Shown here in pieces: positions 25,408 to 32,941 of a stretch of DNA of 44,535 nt. Position numbers and translations under genes: made by a program. The stretch is from Novosphingobium naphthalenivorans NBRC 102051 (GTDB taxonomy: Bacteria; Pseudomonadota; Alphaproteobacteria; Sphingomonadales; Sphingomonadaceae). Location: NCBI RefSeq assembly GCF_001590985.1, contig NZ_BCTX01000041.1:1-44535 (forward strand). Reading direction: 5' to 3'. The notes below the pieces were generated by a model, which was not told where the DNA came from, searched no databases, and saw only the letters and a list, made by a program, of their open reading frames with translations. Position 1 is the stretch's first letter, and each line of letters opens with the position of its first letter.

Positions 25408-27461
25408 GCCGGCCTCGCGGAATTGCGATCGCCATCGTGCCGACCATGCTGCCGCAACCGGAACCCGGCTGCCTTACCGTAGAGAGTGAGTTCAGGAGGT
25501 GTCGCCTGCTCGTCTTTGCGCTCATCGTTTGCCTGAGTCTCGCTGCCGTTCAGTCCAATCCCGGTCGGCGCTGCCGGTTTCGTCGGTTGCTGTGCGGGAG
25601 TGGACAATGGCAGTTCTGGGCTCTCCGGCCCGGCCCGCTGCCGCCGCGGGCGGGATGACGCCGGCTTCGGCCCTTTGGGCGATGGTTGTGATGGCGGAAC
25701 TGGTTGTGGGGCGGGGACGGCTGGCGGCGCCGAGAGCCGAATGGGTGGCGCCGTTCGCTCCTTGAAGGCAACCCCGATGGAAGGAACCGTGTTGTAACGG
25801 TCCTCGAACCGGACCACCGGAAGGTTTCGCCCGAAGCGGAGATATCCTTCCAGGTTCGGGAGATTGGTGACCTCGGTGTGCATCACCAGCGGTCGCGTCA
25901 CCTGCATGCGGCTGAGGTTCACGCCGTCGCGCATATCATTGACGCCGTAGGACATGCCTTCGTTGGCTTCGACCTGTTCGACCTGGCCGAGGTTCTCGCT
26001 GACATGCTTCGCCGTGGGAGTATCGTTGGCCCGGAGCGCCACCCAGGTCGAGCAGTAGCCGGTGATGGCAGCGGCATCCTGAATCCCGTAGGTCGCTTCG
26101 AGCTGCGGGTAGGACTGAAAGCCCAAGATGCCGCAGCCCCCGTACTTCCGCGCGCGGGCCAGGAAGTCGGAGAGCGAGGGCAGTTTCTGGAGCGACGGAA
26201 GCTCGTCGACAACACAGTAGAGCCGCCGGTTGCGATCCGGCGTCATGCTCATGATCGCGCTGATGGCGATGTCGAGCCATACCGTGATGAGGGGACGGAG
26301 CGATGGAAGCTGGTCGGCCTTCACGCTGATGAACAGCCAGCTATCGTCCTTCTCGTTGGCCACCCAATCGCGGATGGAAAGTCCGTCCTCGGTATCGTCG
26401 AGATAGGAAAAGCTGCGCATGACCGAAGCCAGCTCCGCCTGGATACCGGCTGAGGTTCGCTCCCCCTCCATGCTGATGAAGGCGGCAGCGTCCGTCCCTT
26501 GCGCGAAGGCCGCAAGGTCGGGGAGTTTAGATCTCAGCAGCGTATCGAGGAGAATGGAAACGAGAGTGCGTTGCTGTCGGGCAAGCTTGCGGAGAACCGC
26601 GACCAGCGTCCCTCGCGCGGCCTTGGCCCAGAACGGATCTCCGGTTTTGTCGGGGATCGTGGACTCGGCGATCTGATCGTATTGGTAGTCTTTTGGGACA
26701 TCGACCCAAGGCGACCAGCAATCGGATCGCTCATCGAGCGGATTGAGGAGAACGTCGATTCCCGGCCGATAGAATTTCTCTACAAAGGTGCCGGCGGTGT
26801 CGTAGACGATCGCCCTGCGCTTTGCCTTCCTGATGCCGCTCAGCATCTTCACGATCATGTTGGTCTTGCCCGTGCCGGGTGCACCGCAGATCAGGATATG
26901 CTCGGGCTCGAAGGCATCCGGGACATTGACGCCTCCGATCTCGAAGCTGCCGCGAGCATGGCGCCACAGCGCGCGGCGGATTTGCCGCACTGTCCCGAAA
27001 CGAGCCCCGCGGAGGAACTGGTTGGACCCCAGCCCCTTCCCCGTCCGGGTGAAGTAGAACCAGGCCCAGGCGAGCATCGCCAGCGCGAAGATGCCGGAGA
27101 GAATGGCCCCATGAAGAAGCGATGTTTCGAAACTGTGGAGCGTCTTGTGCGCCACTCCGGAAGCCAGAAGCCCTTTGGGCGTGGTCCAGTATTGATGGCC
27201 ACCGGGAGTTTTGAAGAGGATGGGCGCGGCGTTTCCGGGAACGCTGTCGCCCATCATTGCGGCCTGGCCAAGCTTCAAAAGGACGAAGCGCTGGTATGCG
27301 TCGGTCTTCTCGAGAGCATACCAAAGCGTTCCGCCGATCCAGATGACCAAGCCGGCAAGAGCGGTCTGGTAAAAGACCTGGGTGGTCATCCTGACGTTGT
27401 GGACAATGGCTTGCCCACCTCTGGTCCAGGAGCCCAGCGTGTCGTTGCGGAAGATGCTCAC
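25404..27461 (-). CDS. Type IV coupling protein (TrwB/TraD type)
   Basis: 685 residues. The inner-membrane ATPase that brings the relaxosome to a secretion channel. Two N-terminal membrane segments (about 29-50 and 112-137) flank a periplasmic loop. The cytosolic ATPase has Walker A CGAPGTGKTN (192-201) and Walker B RLYCVVDELPSL. The last 130 residues are Pro-rich, low-complexity and probably flexible. The start is GTG 27461, overlapping the RHH stop by 4 bases; the stop overlaps the relaxase ATG likewise. The presence of a coupling protein without VirB genes suggests either use of a foreign channel or secretion genes outside the window. Confidence 0.93.
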   Translation of the reverse strand: MSIFRNDTLGSWTRGGQAIVHNVRMTTQVFYQTALAGLVIWIGGTLWYALEKTDAYQRFVLLKLGQAAMMGDSVPGNAAPILFKTPGGHQYWTTPKGLLASGVAHKTLHSFETSLLHGAILSGIFALAMLAWAWFYFTRTGKGLGSNQFLRGARFGTVRQIRRALWRHARGSFEIGGVNVPDAFEPEHILICGAPGTGKTNMIVKMLSGIRKAKRRAIVYDTAGTFVEKFYRPGIDVLLNPLDERSDCWSPWVDVPKDYQYDQIAESTIPDKTGDPFWAKAARGTLVAVLRKLARQQRTLVSILLDTLLRSKLPDLAAFAQGTDAAAFISMEGERTSAGIQAELASVMRSFSYLDDTEDGLSIRDWVANEKDDSWLFISVKADQLPSLRPLITVWLDIAISAIMSMTPDRNRRLYCVVDELPSLQKLPSLSDFLARARKYGGCGILGFQSYPQLEATYGIQDAAAITGYCSTWVALRANDTPTAKHVSENLGQVEQVEANEGMSYGVNDMRDGVNLSRMQVTRPLVMHTEVTNLPNLEGYLRFGRNLPVVRFEDRYNTVPSIGVAFKERTAPPIRLSAPPAVPAPQPVPPSQPSPKGPKPASSRPRRQRAGPESPELPLSTPAQQPTKPAAPTGIGLNGSETQANDERKDEQATPPELTLYGKAAGFRLRQHGRHDGDRNSARPA

Positions 27462-27760
27462 GGCCGGTCCTGCTCGGGATCGAGCAGCCCCCTTTCGCGG
27501 AGCAGGCGCTTGGCATCGGCAAGGCCCTCTTCCAGGACGTCCGGGGTGCGCCTGCCGACCGACTTGGCGAGGATCGCGAGGGTCTGAATGAGGGTCGCGT
27601 GAAGTTCATCGAACCGGGCGTGATAGCCCGCCGGATCACTGCCCTCGTCGCGGTCGAGGACATCCCGAATATAGGCTGATGGCGTGATGCCAACTGCACG
27701 TGCCCGGTCGATCAGACGGTCATGCCGTGGATCGTCGAGGCGGATCGAAATGCGGGCCAT
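27458..27760 (-). CDS. Ribbon-helix-helix relaxosome accessory protein / regulator
   Basis: 100 residues. The N terminus MARISIRLDDPRHDRLIDRA followed by GITPSAYIRDVL is a typical ribbon-helix-helix DNA-binding fold (about 1-40); the rest is helical, likely for multimerisation. By place (first gene, before coupling protein and relaxase) it resembles the TrwA/MobC type that binds oriT and represses its own operon. The ATG is directly preceded by a perfect 9-bp-arm palindrome that contains the ribosome site, which is a likely target of this protein. Confidence 0.85.
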   Translation of the reverse strand: MARISIRLDDPRHDRLIDRARAVGITPSAYIRDVLDRDEGSDPAGYHARFDELHATLIQTLAILAKSVGRRTPDVLEEGLADAKRLLRERGLLDPEQDRP

Positions 27761-27780
27761 GCGCTGTTCCTGAACAGCGC
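27761..27780 (-). promoter_or_regulatory. Palindrome covering the ribosome site of the transfer operon
   Basis: Perfect arms GCGCTGTTC and GAACAGCGC around 2 bases, abutting the start codon of the RHH gene. On the coding strand the Shine-Dalgarno AGGA lies in the loop and right arm, so the RNA hairpin would hide it. It may be an operator for the RHH protein, a translational brake, or both. Confidence 0.65.
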
Positions 27781-28277
27781 CGACACGTGATGAAGCACCG
27801 CCTTATTACCAGAATAGCCCCACGATCTCAAGAATTTATCGCGTCTGACGCGTCTGACGAAAGATGACGATGACGATCAACAGCTTAATCGGATCGGATA
27901 ATTTCATGTCTGACGCCGTCCGACGACCGGCGACAACCCGTCGGACAGATCGGGACGCCTGAAACCCGCAGAAAACCGCTAGATTCGCGCTCGCAGCACC
28001 CGTGCGTACGGTGCATTACAAAATTGCCCCTCGGGGCATGAGTGACGACAACACGCAAGAGCTTGCTCTTGCGCCCCCTGATCCTGGCCCGGGAGGGTCA
28101 AAAGGCTGAAGGTCATGGACTTTTTCTTGTCCTCCTTCCGTCCGGATCAAGGGACTCGGTGTCGGCACAATCGTGCGCGCAATGCCTGTCCATGAAGTTC
28201 CCCGCGTGTCCCCGGGAACTTGCCCGGTGACGCGCTTCTTCCCCGGCGCACGGACGCCGGAGACATGGAGTGCTTCA
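27781..28277. other. Hairpin-rich region, candidate oriT
   Basis: About 500 bp without a gene between the transfer operon and the integrase pair. In order it contains CGTCTGACG twice in tandem (27842-27859) with a third TCTGACG at 27909; an inverted repeat GTCCGACG/CGTCGGAC (27918-27925, 27939-27946); a bulged hairpin from GCACCCGTGC to GTGC (27996-28014) followed by the single-strand-type segment ATTACAAAATT; a hairpin GCCCC-TC-GGGGC (28026-28037); and a hairpin GCAAGAGC-TT-GCTCTTGC (28055-28072). Position beside a MobF relaxase and hairpins followed by an AT-rich stretch fit an origin of transfer; nic is most likely near 28015-28027. No experimental support. Confidence 0.55.
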
Positions 28278-29522
28278 ATGCGCAGGACTAAAAGGATCGA
28301 CCTTGCCGGGGTCGACATTCCCTCACTGCCCTTGCCCTCAACGGGTGAAAAACTGATCCACGACAGCGATGCCCTGGGCCTCGCCCTTCGTCTTCGAGCC
28401 TCCGGTTCGAGAACCTGGATCATGTTTGAAAGCCGCAAAGGTAAGACCCGCCGGAAGACCCTGGGGGATGCGTTCTCTCTTCCCGTTCAGTCCGCGCGGG
28501 CGTTCTGCACGGCGCCCCTGCCCACCCCGCAAAAGGACAACCCTGACCTCTATTCCGAGACGGCGAGCGTCGCGGAAGTGATGGCGGGCTATCTCGCCTT
28601 CGGTGAAGACCGGCGATGGAAACCGTCCACGGGACGGATCATGGAAGGGGCGGCACGCCTCCACATTCTACCCGCGCTCGGTGCTCGCCAGGTCCGGGCG
28701 ATCACCCGAAGCGAGGTCATGAAATGGCATCAGGAGCTCACCCGGACGACGAGCGCGGCACGCATGGCGCTCTCGACTCTTTCCGGAATGATGCTCTACG
28801 CCGAGGACCACGGACTGCGCAAAGGCGGCTCGAACCCCTGCCGAGGTTTGCGAAAGAAGGCCCGGGGCGAGCGAGGCGGTCACCTCACGCCTGCCACCAT
28901 GCGCCTCCTGTGGAAGGCGATCGAAGGGCACACTGACGCGTATCCCGATCCGTGCGACGTCATCCGGCTGCTACTTCTCACAGGAGCCCGCAAGAGCGAG
29001 ATCCTGACCCTCGAATGGGATCGTGTCGAAGACGGCCGAGCGGTCCTGGAGGACTCGAAATCGGGGCCGAGGACGATCTGGCTCTGTGCTCCTGCCGTAG
29101 CCATTCTCGATTGGCGGCGTTCCCTGTGCGGCGGCCGCTTCGTGTTCCCCGGTATGAACGATGATGCCCCGAGATCGTCGGTGGATTTCGCGTGGAAGAA
29201 GATCAGGAAGGCCGCAGGAGTCCCCACCTTGCGGCTCCATGACCTGCGCCATCACTTCGCCGCAGTCGGGGTAACGAACGGCCTTGATCTCAAGGTGGTT
29301 GGCGCCCTGCTCGGGCATCACGACATCGACAGCACGCTCGTCTATGCGCACATGCCGACCTCCGCGATCAGGCGATCAGCAAACCGCGTATCGCAACTGA
29401 TCGATGACGCCCTCTCCGATCCGGGCGCCCCCTCACCCACCCGACACCGTCCCTCCCGCGCACGTACGCAGCAGCGCGTTCGGTCGTTTGAGGTCAGCCT
29501 CACGGAGGTGGGAAATGGCTAA
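28278..29522 (+). CDS. Tyrosine recombinase (integrase) 1
   Basis: 414 residues. An N-terminal arm-binding-like region (about 1-90), a SAM-like core-binding domain (about 95-190), then the catalytic domain with all residues: Arg238 (LTGARKSE), Lys261, His321 and Arg324 (LHDLRHHF), His347 (LLGHHD) and nucleophile Tyr356 (LVYAH). It can cut and join DNA through a 3'-phosphotyrosine. ATG 28278 has GGAG seven bases upstream; the frame is open to 28173 without a better start. Its 3' end overlaps the next integrase by 8 bases, so the two are coupled. Role relative to the serine recombinase is unknown. Confidence 0.92.
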   Translation: MRRTKRIDLAGVDIPSLPLPSTGEKLIHDSDALGLALRLRASGSRTWIMFESRKGKTRRKTLGDAFSLPVQSARAFCTAPLPTPQKDNPDLYSETASVAEVMAGYLAFGEDRRWKPSTGRIMEGAARLHILPALGARQVRAITRSEVMKWHQELTRTTSAARMALSTLSGMMLYAEDHGLRKGGSNPCRGLRKKARGERGGHLTPATMRLLWKAIEGHTDAYPDPCDVIRLLLLTGARKSEILTLEWDRVEDGRAVLEDSKSGPRTIWLCAPAVAILDWRRSLCGGRFVFPGMNDDAPRSSVDFAWKKIRKAAGVPTLRLHDLRHHFAAVGVTNGLDLKVVGALLGHHDIDSTLVYAHMPTSAIRRSANRVSQLIDDALSDPGAPSPTRHRPSRARTQQRVRSFEVSLTEVGNG

Positions 29523-30714
29523 CCTTAAGACGCGCCTCACCGACGCGATCTGCAGCAGGGCTCGACCGGGAACACGGGAATATGCACTGCGCGACGAACG
29601 TCAGGTATGCCTCAGTCTGCGTGTGCGCCCATCCGGCACCAAGACATGGGAAGTTCGGGAACGAACCAATGGAGTTCCCATAAGATCGACGCTCGGGATC
29701 TTCCCTGCCATGGGGGTGAAAGCCGCCCGCATGGCGGCGGTCGCATTCCTGGCCGGAGACAGAAAAGCCGTCAGGCGATCTGTGACTTTTCGGGAATTGT
29801 GCGCCCAGCACGAACTGCGTCATGCGACAAACCTGAAGCCATCAGGCCTCCGAACCTATCGCAGCTACGTCCGGCTGCAACTGCTCCCGGCATTCGGATC
29901 ATCCCCAATCGATACCATTACCCGCCGCGATGTCGTGTGCTGGTTCCAGCGATACGGGCTGACCAGCCCGGGCGGCGCGAACCGGGCGCTCGGCATTCTG
30001 AGCCAGATGCTCACATCGGCTCAGCGGTGGGACATGCTGCCACCGGACTGGTCGAACCCGGCGGTTGGAATTCGGCTGAACCGGCGGCGTGCTGTCGGTA
30101 CGTTCCTCTCCAAGCCGCAGATGGCCCGCCTCGGTAGCGTCCTGACGCGTAGGTCGAACATCGGTTGTCCTGCGGCCGGTGTCCTCGAAGCCCTGCTCCT
30201 CACCGGCTGCCGGGTGGGCGAGATCCTGTCCCTGCGCTGGGAGGATGTCCGGCCCGAACTGCTCCGGCTTCGTGACAGCAAGACCGGCGCCCGCGATGTA
30301 CCGCTGGGAACCGCAGCCCGCCGGTTCTTCACCTCGTACAGACGGCGACGAACGGCCGCGCGCAGACGCCAGAAGGTGTTCCAGTTCGGAGAGGCAGTGC
30401 CCTACGAACGGGTCAGGACCGTGTGGCTCTCGGTGAGGAAGGAGGCACAGCTTCCAGCGACGCTGCGCATCCACGACCTCCGGCACAGCTTTGCCAGCCA
30501 TGCCATCATGGCGGGCGAAAGCCTGTTCACCGTCTCGCGACTGCTGGGACATAAACGCATCCAGACGACTGCGCGCTATGCCCATCTTGCTGACGACACG
30601 CTCAGGGCCAGCGCCGAACGGATCGGAATGTTGATCCTCGATCAGGTGAAGCCACCAACGCGGCGGCGGGAAGAGCCAACCACGCGGGCGAAAACCCATG
30701 GAGGCGCGTCATGA
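29515..30714 (+). CDS. Tyrosine recombinase (integrase) 2
   Basis: 399 residues. The same architecture as its upstream neighbour but clearly divergent in sequence. N-terminal arm-binding-like domain (about 1-85), core-binding domain (about 90-190), catalytic domain with Arg233 (LTGCRVGE), Lys256, His320 and Arg323 (IHDLRHSF), His346 (LLGHKR) and Tyr355 (ARYAH). ATG 29515 has GGAGG before it and overlaps the previous gene by 8 bases. Two complete, different integrases in one operon suggest they act as a pair on different half-sites. Confidence 0.92.
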   Translation: MANLKTRLTDAICSRARPGTREYALRDERQVCLSLRVRPSGTKTWEVRERTNGVPIRSTLGIFPAMGVKAARMAAVAFLAGDRKAVRRSVTFRELCAQHELRHATNLKPSGLRTYRSYVRLQLLPAFGSSPIDTITRRDVVCWFQRYGLTSPGGANRALGILSQMLTSAQRWDMLPPDWSNPAVGIRLNRRRAVGTFLSKPQMARLGSVLTRRSNIGCPAAGVLEALLLTGCRVGEILSLRWEDVRPELLRLRDSKTGARDVPLGTAARRFFTSYRRRRTAARRRQKVFQFGEAVPYERVRTVWLSVRKEAQLPATLRIHDLRHSFASHAIMAGESLFTVSRLLGHKRIQTTARYAHLADDTLRASAERIGMLILDQVKPPTRRREEPTTRAKTHGGAS

Positions 30715-30726
30715 CCGGTGGCGATC

Positions 30727-30960
30727 ATGATCATCGCCGAACTGAGCCAGGCCGAGCAGGAGATGGGTCAAAGGATATGGCGTCAGGCAGCGCCGCGCAT
30801 GACCCGGTTAGCGACGATCGTCATCCGGCTCAGGGTCAACCGTGGCTGGAGCCCGGAACGGATCTGTCGAAGGCTGCGCATTTCACGGCGCCGCTTCCGT
30901 CGGCACCTGCTCATAGCGGTGCGGGAGATCGCCCGCGCTGCAGCCGACATCGACAGATAG
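30727..30960 (+). CDS. Small basic HTH protein
   Basis: 77 residues, very Arg-rich. The second half (RGWSPERICRRLRISRRRFRRHL) looks like a helix-turn-helix of the sigma-70 region 4 type, so it probably binds DNA. Start choice is uncertain: GTG 30718 is in the same frame, and the ATG at 30711 that overlaps the integrase stop belongs to another frame with poor composition. It lies 12 bp behind integrase 2 and may serve as its regulator or directionality factor. The function is a guess; that it is a gene is likely but not certain. Confidence 0.55.
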   Translation: MIIAELSQAEQEMGQRIWRQAAPRMTRLATIVIRLRVNRGWSPERICRRLRISRRRFRRHLLIAVREIARAAADIDR

Positions 30961-30972
30961 AAGCTAACAACA

Positions 30973-31020
30973 CCCTTCCGGACGTGGCACTGCGCCATGG
31001 GCGTGCATCGTTCGGAAGGG
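30973..31020. repeat. Inverted repeat before the NTase-HEPN gene
   Basis: CCCTTCCGGACG (30973-30984) faces CGTTCGGAAGGG (31009-31020), 11 of 12 positions pairing; just inside, TGGC (30985-30988) can pair with GCCA (30994-30997). It lies between the HTH gene and the NTase-HEPN start, ending 18 bases before the GTG. It could be a terminator for the integrase operon (no T run), or an operator or leader hairpin of the downstream gene. Confidence 0.7.
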
Positions 31021-31038
31021 CTTGCTAAGGAAACGCCC

Positions 31039-31974
31039 GTGAGAACCAATATCGATCATCTTCCTCCGGCAAAGCAGCGCGAACTGGAACGTGTTGTCCA
31101 GCTCATCTTCGAGGAATTCGAGGATGCGCATTCGTTAGTCACCAGCGACCGCAAGAAGCGCAGCCGCATAAAGAAGATCGTGCTCTACGGCAGCTATGCG
31201 CGCGGCGGCTGGGTCGATGAGCCGCACACGTCAAAGGGTTATCAGTCAGATTTCGACATCCTCATCGTTGTCAACGACAGCAAGCTGACCGATCGCGCCG
31301 AACACTGGGCAAAGCTTGACGATCGCCTCCTGCGTGAATTCAGCATTACCGGGAGCCTTCGCACCCCGGTCAACTTCATCGTCCATTCGCTGCAGCAGGT
31401 GAATGACGGCCTCGCTCATGGCCGATACTTTTTCATGGACATCGCGCGCGACGGCATCGCCCTGTATGAATCTGACGATGTCGAATTCCATCAGCCCAAG
31501 CCGAAGGCGCCACAAGCCGCGCTGAAGATGGCGCGAGAATATTATGACGAGTGGTTTCCGGCGGCGGCCGGCCGCCGTGACACCGCCTTTTACGTCACAA
31601 AACAGGGGCGGTTAAAGGAAGCGGTGTTCAACCTGCATCAGGCCGCAGAGTTCCTCTATCATGGCACGCTGCTCGTTTGCACTTTCTATACGCCCCACAA
31701 TCACAACCTCGCATTTCTCAGAACGCGTGCGGAAACGCTGGATCTCCGGCTGGTTGACGTATGGCCGAGAGAGAGCCGCAAGGATCGGGCGATGTTCAGC
31801 AAGCTCCGGGAAGCCTACGTCAAAGCGCGCTACAGCAAGCACTACCGTATTTCGATCGAAGAGATCGAGTGGCTGACTGAAAGGATCGAAGCGCTGGGAC
31901 AGGTCGCGAGCGCCGTGTGCGCAGAACGACTTGCCGCTTTGGAACAGGCAGTGGAACTCGAACGCGGCGTGTGA
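31039..31974 (+). CDS. Nucleotidyltransferase-HEPN fusion protein
   Basis: 311 residues, cytosolic. The N-terminal half is a minimal nucleotidyltransferase (about 30-145) with Gly51-Ser52 in LYGSYARGG and the metal-binding pair Asp71/Asp73 in SDFDILI. The C-terminal half (about 160-300) is a HEPN helical domain, starting at AREYYDEWF and containing HQAAEFLYHG and the basic-polar ARYSKHYRIS motif. Separate MNT and HEPN proteins form toxin-antitoxin pairs in which the transferase modifies and inactivates the HEPN RNase; here both are in one chain. The GTG at 31039 gives MRTNIDHLPPAKQ, with AAGGA upstream. A defence or stress-response role is inference. Confidence 0.85.
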   Translation: MRTNIDHLPPAKQRELERVVQLIFEEFEDAHSLVTSDRKKRSRIKKIVLYGSYARGGWVDEPHTSKGYQSDFDILIVVNDSKLTDRAEHWAKLDDRLLREFSITGSLRTPVNFIVHSLQQVNDGLAHGRYFFMDIARDGIALYESDDVEFHQPKPKAPQAALKMAREYYDEWFPAAAGRRDTAFYVTKQGRLKEAVFNLHQAAEFLYHGTLLVCTFYTPHNHNLAFLRTRAETLDLRLVDVWPRESRKDRAMFSKLREAYVKARYSKHYRISIEEIEWLTERIEALGQVASAVCAERLAALEQAVELERGV

Positions 31975-32048
31975 AAGGCTATCAAGCGAGCCGGGGCGAT
32001 CACACGGATGCGCGGGAGAGAGCCTGGCAGGCCCTCTCCCCGATCCGG

Positions 32049-32273
32049 TCAAAACTCGTCGTCGAGCTTGCCGGTGACGGCGTAAACCACTCTGTCGATC
32101 ATCTCCATCGGCATGGGGCTGTAGTCCCCCTCGTCCACCGCGAGATAGCCGAACTCCCGGTCCATGATCACGTACTGCGTGAAGTAGCTGCTGCGCGCGC
32201 GGTGCTGTGCCCGCGTGCAGGCTGCAAAGTAGGCGGCGTTGTCGGCCTGTGCCGTGTTCGAAATCGTATGCAT
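32049..32273 (-). CDS. Small conserved-looking protein of unknown function
   Basis: 74 residues, not recognised. Acidic and aromatic-rich in the second half (YFTQYVIMDREFGYLAVDEGDYSP), no signal peptide or membrane helix. A strong Shine-Dalgarno AGGAGG lies 5 bases before ATG 32273 and sets the start; just before it CCTGTC/GACAGG (32282-32302) can form a hairpin that reaches into the ribosome site. It reads on the minus strand, opposite to the NTase-HEPN gene. Small genes of this kind are common next to DUF736 in mobile elements, but I cannot name it. Confidence 0.65.
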   Translation of the reverse strand: MHTISNTAQADNAAYFAACTRAQHRARSSYFTQYVIMDREFGYLAVDEGDYSPMPMEMIDRVVYAVTGKLDDEF

Positions 32274-32382
32274 GCTAGCCTCCTGTCTTCTTGAATGACA
32301 GGGGCGCCGGCTCATGCGGCGTGCGGCCGGGTCAAGGACGCCCGGGCTCTGCCCGGGCGCCGCGCAGCGGGGAGTGGGGGAG

Positions 32383-32439
32383 CCGATTTTGCCGGGGCTG
32401 GAGCGCAGCGCAGCGAAGTGGAGGCAGCGGCAAAATTGG
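32383..32439. repeat. Long inverted repeat A
   Basis: CCGATTTTGCCG (32383-32394) faces CGGCAAAATTGG (32428-32439), 11 of 12 positions pairing, around a GC-rich 33-base centre with GGAGCGCAGCGCAGCG. Its AT-rich outer arms around a GC-rich core are like those of repeat B at 33057, on the other side of DUF736. It may be a structured RNA or protein-binding site. Confidence 0.7.
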
Positions 32440-32584
32440 GGGAACCGCTCATCCTTGAGGCGGACGCGGGGCGCATGACACCATGGGCATTCTGAGAGAA
32501 GTATTCCAACCTCTCGTGCAGGGCGCTGTCTATTGGGGCGGTTTCAGCCCCCTTCCCGCGCGACCTCCAATCTGTCGGAATGAA

Positions 32585-32610
32585 GCTCCCCGGCCACACG
32601 GCCGGGGAGC
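32585..32610 (-). terminator. Terminator of the DUF736 gene
   Basis: A perfect 11-bp stem GCTCCCCGGCC / GGCCGGGGAGC with a 4-base loop, 10 bases after the DUF736 stop. On the minus strand it is followed by TTCATTCC, a weak T-rich tail. Confidence 0.75.
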
Positions 32611-32620
32611 AATCTGCCTG

Positions 32621-32941
32621 TCAGTCGGCGGGGTTCCAGATGATCGCGTAGGTTTCCTCGTTGTCCTGACCGGCGGCACGGCCGAGGTTCGCGTAGAGCC
32701 TGCGGGGACCGAACTCGGGAGCCGCCAGGGTCAGGGAAACGTATTCGTTGCCGGAAGCTTCGCTGCGCCGCTGCCAGCCTGCGCCGACCTCGACGCCTGC
32801 GGAAGTGACACGGAAATCCGGCTGGCTATCTGCGGTCTTGTTGGTGTTGGGCGAAATTTCGATTTCCGCGCGAACGGAAATTGTGCGGAGCTGACCCTTG
32901 AAGGTCGAGCCTGAGCGAGTGACGAAACCGATTGCGGGCAT
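32621..32941 (-). CDS. DUF736 family protein
   Basis: 106 residues. The start MPAIGFVTRSGSTFKGQLRTISVRAEIEI and the later VGAGW...YVSLTLAAPEFG block are typical of DUF736, a family common on plasmids and integrative elements of alphaproteobacteria. The fold is likely beta-rich; the function is unknown, with a place near antirestriction and transfer genes often noted. ATG 32941 has AGGAG upstream; the frame opens to 32971. It is a single gene with its own strong terminator, lying between two nested inverted repeats. Confidence 0.9.
   Translation of the reverse strand: MPAIGFVTRSGSTFKGQLRTISVRAEIEISPNTNKTADSQPDFRVTSAGVEVGAGWQRRSEASGNEYVSLTLAAPEFGPRRLYANLGRAAGQDNEETYAIIWNPAD

Larger units (their letters stand above)
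32274..32620. other. Gene-poor stretch with hairpins
   Basis: About 350 bp without a supportable gene. It contains a hairpin CGCCCGGG-CTCTG-CCCGGGCG (32339-32359), the long inverted repeat at 32383-32439, and the DUF736 terminator at 32585-32610. Short frames here overlap these structures and look like chance. Confidence 0.6.
19216..32941. mobile_element. Integrative mobilisable/conjugative island inserted at tRNA-Asn
   Basis: Minimum visible extent of the mobile part: a serine recombinase at the tRNA, a relaxase/coupling-protein operon, a hairpin-rich oriT-like region, a tyrosine recombinase pair and DUF736. The left end lies in tRNA-Asn. No copy of the tRNA 3' end was found further right in the window, so the right end is unknown and the toxin-antitoxin and catabolic genes to 44.5 kb may belong to it. 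No type IV secretion genes are present, so it is either mobilisable only or continues beyond the window. Confidence 0.7.

Noticed and set aside
28038..28109. 23-codon frame in the oriT-like region
   Set aside because: It overlaps the hairpins and has no ribosome site; too short to support.
30711..31028. Frame starting with an ATGA overlap after integrase 2 (MTGGDHDH...)
   Set aside because: The overlap is attractive, but the composition is low-complexity and it runs across the 30973-31020 inverted repeat. The other frame (30727) has an HTH-like pattern.
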